From an uncultured Chloroflexota bacterium (GTDB lineage Bacteria; Chloroflexota; Anaerolineae; Aggregatilineales; Phototrophicaceae), in the NCBI GenBank assembly GCA_903904765.1, contig CAIVEA010000229.1, forward strand, positions 1 through 6,273: a stretch of 6,273 nucleotides of DNA. Reading direction: 5' to 3'. Below, piece by piece: positions 4,991 to 6,273 of this stretch. The position numbers were made by a program, and so were the translations under genes. Each line of letters begins with the position of its first letter. Within the stretch, counting starts at the first letter, position 1. The notes under the pieces are model-generated. The model saw only the letters and a list, made by a program, of their open reading frames with translations, was not told the origin of the DNA and did no database searches.

Positions 4991-5632
4991 ATGACTCTGG
5001 CTGTTTTATGCGAACACGCGCCGGTGGGCGAAGCGTACCCTACCCCCTATGGCCTGTCCGCGCCGCTGACCGCGCAGGCGTGGGGCTATGCCTGTCCGCC
5101 TGCTGGCGCAGACCCCCGCGCCACCATTCACGCCCTGCACGAGCGCGGCGTGACGCACGTCTGGCTGGCAGAAAGCGTGGCGGCGCTGTCGCCGCTGCTA
5201 GAAGTGGGTGACTGGCTGATCCCTGACGACTATATAGATGGAACACGCGGGCAGCATTACACCTTTTTCAGCGAGCAAGCTGGCGGCTATGTGCAGCAGG
5301 TGCCGGCCTTCGACCCCGCCAGCCGCAGCGCGCTGCTGACGGCTGCGGCTACGGCTGCGCCCCGTCCTTTCCGGCGCGGAGTGTATGCCTGCGTCAGCCG
5401 CGAACGGCTGGAAACACCCGCCGAGGCACTGTTCTGGGGACGTGCCGGAGCGCATGTGGTGGGGCGCAATCTCAGCCCGCTGCTGACGCTGGCGCGGGAA
5501 CGACAGATGGCGGTGGCGGTGCTGGCCTACATCGAACGCATGGGCGGCGAAGTAACGTCCGGCGGGGCGGCATGGGTGGCGTTCGCGGCGCTGCTGACTT
5601 CCGCATGGATGCATGTGAAGGCATCTCCATAA
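4991..5632 (+). CDS. Divergent MTA phosphorylase/purine nucleoside phosphorylase-like protein, probably not a normal enzyme
   Basis: A 213-aa protein of the nucleoside phosphorylase superfamily, closest by eye to 5'-methylthioadenosine phosphorylase (MTAP), which normally splits MTA with phosphate in methionine salvage. The likeness lies in LLEVGDWLIPDDYIDGTRGQ (69-88; compare the GD.VIPD.FID.T.G of MTAP) and in RLETPAEALFWGRAGAHVVG (139-158; compare RFETPAE...GadVVGM), then LSPLLTLARER. Key sites are changed or missing. There is no N-terminal GGSG phosphate loop and no RHG motif. NAVGSL is ESVAAL (61-66), EGPRFET is SRERLET, and the ribose-contacting Met of VVGM is Arg (159). The TDYD segment is AYIE (179-182). 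It is also some 50-60 residues shorter than usual MTAP. I infer a paralogue with lost or altered activity. The start is firm: AAGGAGG lies 6 bp before the ATG. It stands alone, with its own promoter after the repeat cluster. Confidence 0.75.
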   Translation: MTLAVLCEHAPVGEAYPTPYGLSAPLTAQAWGYACPPAGADPRATIHALHERGVTHVWLAESVAALSPLLEVGDWLIPDDYIDGTRGQHYTFFSEQAGGYVQQVPAFDPASRSALLTAAATAAPRPFRRGVYACVSRERLETPAEALFWGRAGAHVVGRNLSPLLTLARERQMAVAVLAYIERMGGEVTSGGAAWVAFAALLTSAWMHVKASP

Positions 5633-5649
5633 CTTCTCCATAAGTGGCT

Positions 5650-5676
5650 GTTATGCTTCAAACATCGAAGCACAAC
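5650..5676. promoter_or_regulatory. 27-bp dyad upstream of the secreted Met/His-rich protein gene
   Basis: GTTATGCTTC (5650-5659) and GAAGCACAAC (5667-5676) are inverted copies matching at 9 of 10 positions around a 7-bp centre AAACATC. The left arm overlaps a possible extended -10 (TG at 5649-5650, TATGCT at 5652-5657). It could be an operator or a 5' UTR hairpin. No convincing -35 is visible. Confidence 0.45.
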
Positions 5677-5699
5677 TAGACATCTTGTGGAGGAACATC

Positions 5700-6273
5700 A
5701 TGAATAGCATCCGTTCTAAATGGGGCATCGTGGCGCTGGTGATTGCCGTGCTGTTGAGCGCGGTGGCGGTAGTGGGCGCACAGCAGGCCAACACTGATAC
5801 GACTACAACACAGGCGACAGCCCCGCAGGGACACGTTCAAATCCTGACCGTTGTCGCAGAACAACTGGGCATCTCAGCGGACGAACTGGTGACGGCGCTG
5901 CAAGGCGGTAAGACGGTGGCTGATCTGGCAACCGAAAAGGATGTCGCCCTCAGCACGATTGTGGATGCAGTGGTGGCCTCGCACAGCGAACAACTGACCG
6001 CCGCTGTAACCGCTGGCACGCTGACTCAGGCGCAGGCCGATGCACATGTGGCGCTGCTGAAAGCCAATCTTGAAGCGTGGTTCAGCAAGGCGTGGACTCC
6101 CGGTAATGGGCGTGGCATGGGCATGGACATGATGGAACATGGCGGCATGGGCGGCATGATGGGTCGCGGCGGCATGGGCGACATGGGCGGCATGATGGGT
6201 CGTGGCGGTCATGGTGGTCACGGCGGTATGGGCGACATGGGCGGCATGATGGGTCGTGGCGGTCATGGTGGTC
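5700..6273 (+). CDS. Secreted protein with Gly/Met/His-rich tandem-repeat tail (3' end outside window)
   Basis: No family recognised with confidence. The start ATG (5700) is set by GGAGG (5689-5693) 6 bp upstream. The product begins with a clear signal peptide: basic MNSIRSK, a hydrophobic core to about residue 26, and likely cleavage after VGA (25-27) before QQ. A Thr-rich linker follows (31-42). Residues 48-129 are probably helical (ILTVVAEQLGISADELVTAL, then TVADLATEKDVALSTIVDAV and GTLTQAQADAHVALLKANLE). This pattern is common in uncharacterised secreted proteins. From residue 137 the sequence becomes Gly/Met/His/Arg/Asp-only, built from an 18-residue repeat starting MGDMGGMMGRGGHGGHGG. 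Two copies (residues 159-176 and from 177) and a half-copy before them are seen; the frame is still open at the window end (191 residues visible). Met- and His-rich secreted segments often bind copper or silver ions, so a periplasmic or extracytoplasmic metal-binding role is possible but unproven. Confidence 0.85.
   Translation, partial: MNSIRSKWGIVALVIAVLLSAVAVVGAQQANTDTTTTQATAPQGHVQILTVVAEQLGISADELVTALQGGKTVADLATEKDVALSTIVDAVVASHSEQLTAAVTAGTLTQAQADAHVALLKANLEAWFSKAWTPGNGRGMGMDMMEHGGMGGMMGRGGMGDMGGMMGRGGHGGHGGMGDMGGMMGRGGHGG
6174..6273 (+). repeat. Exact 54-bp tandem repeat inside the Met/His-rich gene
   Basis: Period 54 bp. The first unit is 6174-6227. The second, 6228-6273, is identical to it over all 46 visible bases and is cut by the window end. 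A related partial unit (6147-6173) precedes them, with small differences such as CGC for CGT. Identity at third codon positions points to recent duplication. The period is a multiple of three, so copy number can change without a frameshift. Confidence 0.9.

Noticed and set aside
5874..6266. His/Ala/Thr-rich reading frame on the minus strand opposite the repeat gene
   Set aside because: It is the mirror of the Gly/Met/His codons. It has no Shine-Dalgarno, and the plus-strand frame has a signal peptide and strong ribosome site.

Overview
This window looks like a chromosomal segment of a GC-rich, probably Gram-positive-type or Chloroflexota-like bacterium. The taxonomic guess rests on the short EF-Ts (206 aa), the rpsB-tsf-pyrH order, the gene style and the G/C-rich palindromic repeats. 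It is an inference from general impression, not from a database match.

Layout from left to right. (1) The 3' end of an unidentified, probably secreted, cysteine-containing protein (to 436). Its frame appears broken near base 40. A terminator-like hairpin follows. (2) A GNAT-type N-acetyltransferase on the minus strand (494-991), convergent with the first gene and divergent from rpsB. (3) The rpsB-tsf translation operon. It has a strong sigma70-like promoter at 1021-1048 and a roughly 108-nt structured leader. Ribosomal protein S2 and elongation factor Ts are 2 bp apart, and a very strong intrinsic terminator closes the unit at 2697-2731. (4) pyrH (UMP kinase, 2785-3516) with its own strong Shine-Dalgarno but no clear promoter. 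(5) A complete IS4-family insertion sequence (about 3590-4733) with 15-bp perfect inverted ends. Its transposase keeps the DDE residues and the exact YREK signature. (6) A gene-free stretch (4734-4954) filled with G/C-rich palindromic repeats, including one perfect 14-bp stem. (7) A divergent, probably non-catalytic member of the MTA phosphorylase/purine nucleoside phosphorylase superfamily (4991-5632). (8) The start of a secreted protein with a Gly/Met/His-rich tail, carrying an exact 54-bp tandem repeat that runs off the window end (5700-6273). A 27-bp dyad lies just upstream of it.

How the parts relate. The rpsB, tsf and pyrH genes form the conserved core: a ribosomal protein, a translation factor and a pyrimidine nucleotide kinase. 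The frr gene that often follows pyrH is absent here; the IS element and repeats occupy that position instead. The two genes on the right are accessory and have no visible functional link to the core genes. No tRNA, rRNA or CRISPR array was seen. The observations most worth pursuing are the structured rpsB leader, the degenerate phosphorylase, and the metal-ligand-rich repeat protein with its upstream dyad.
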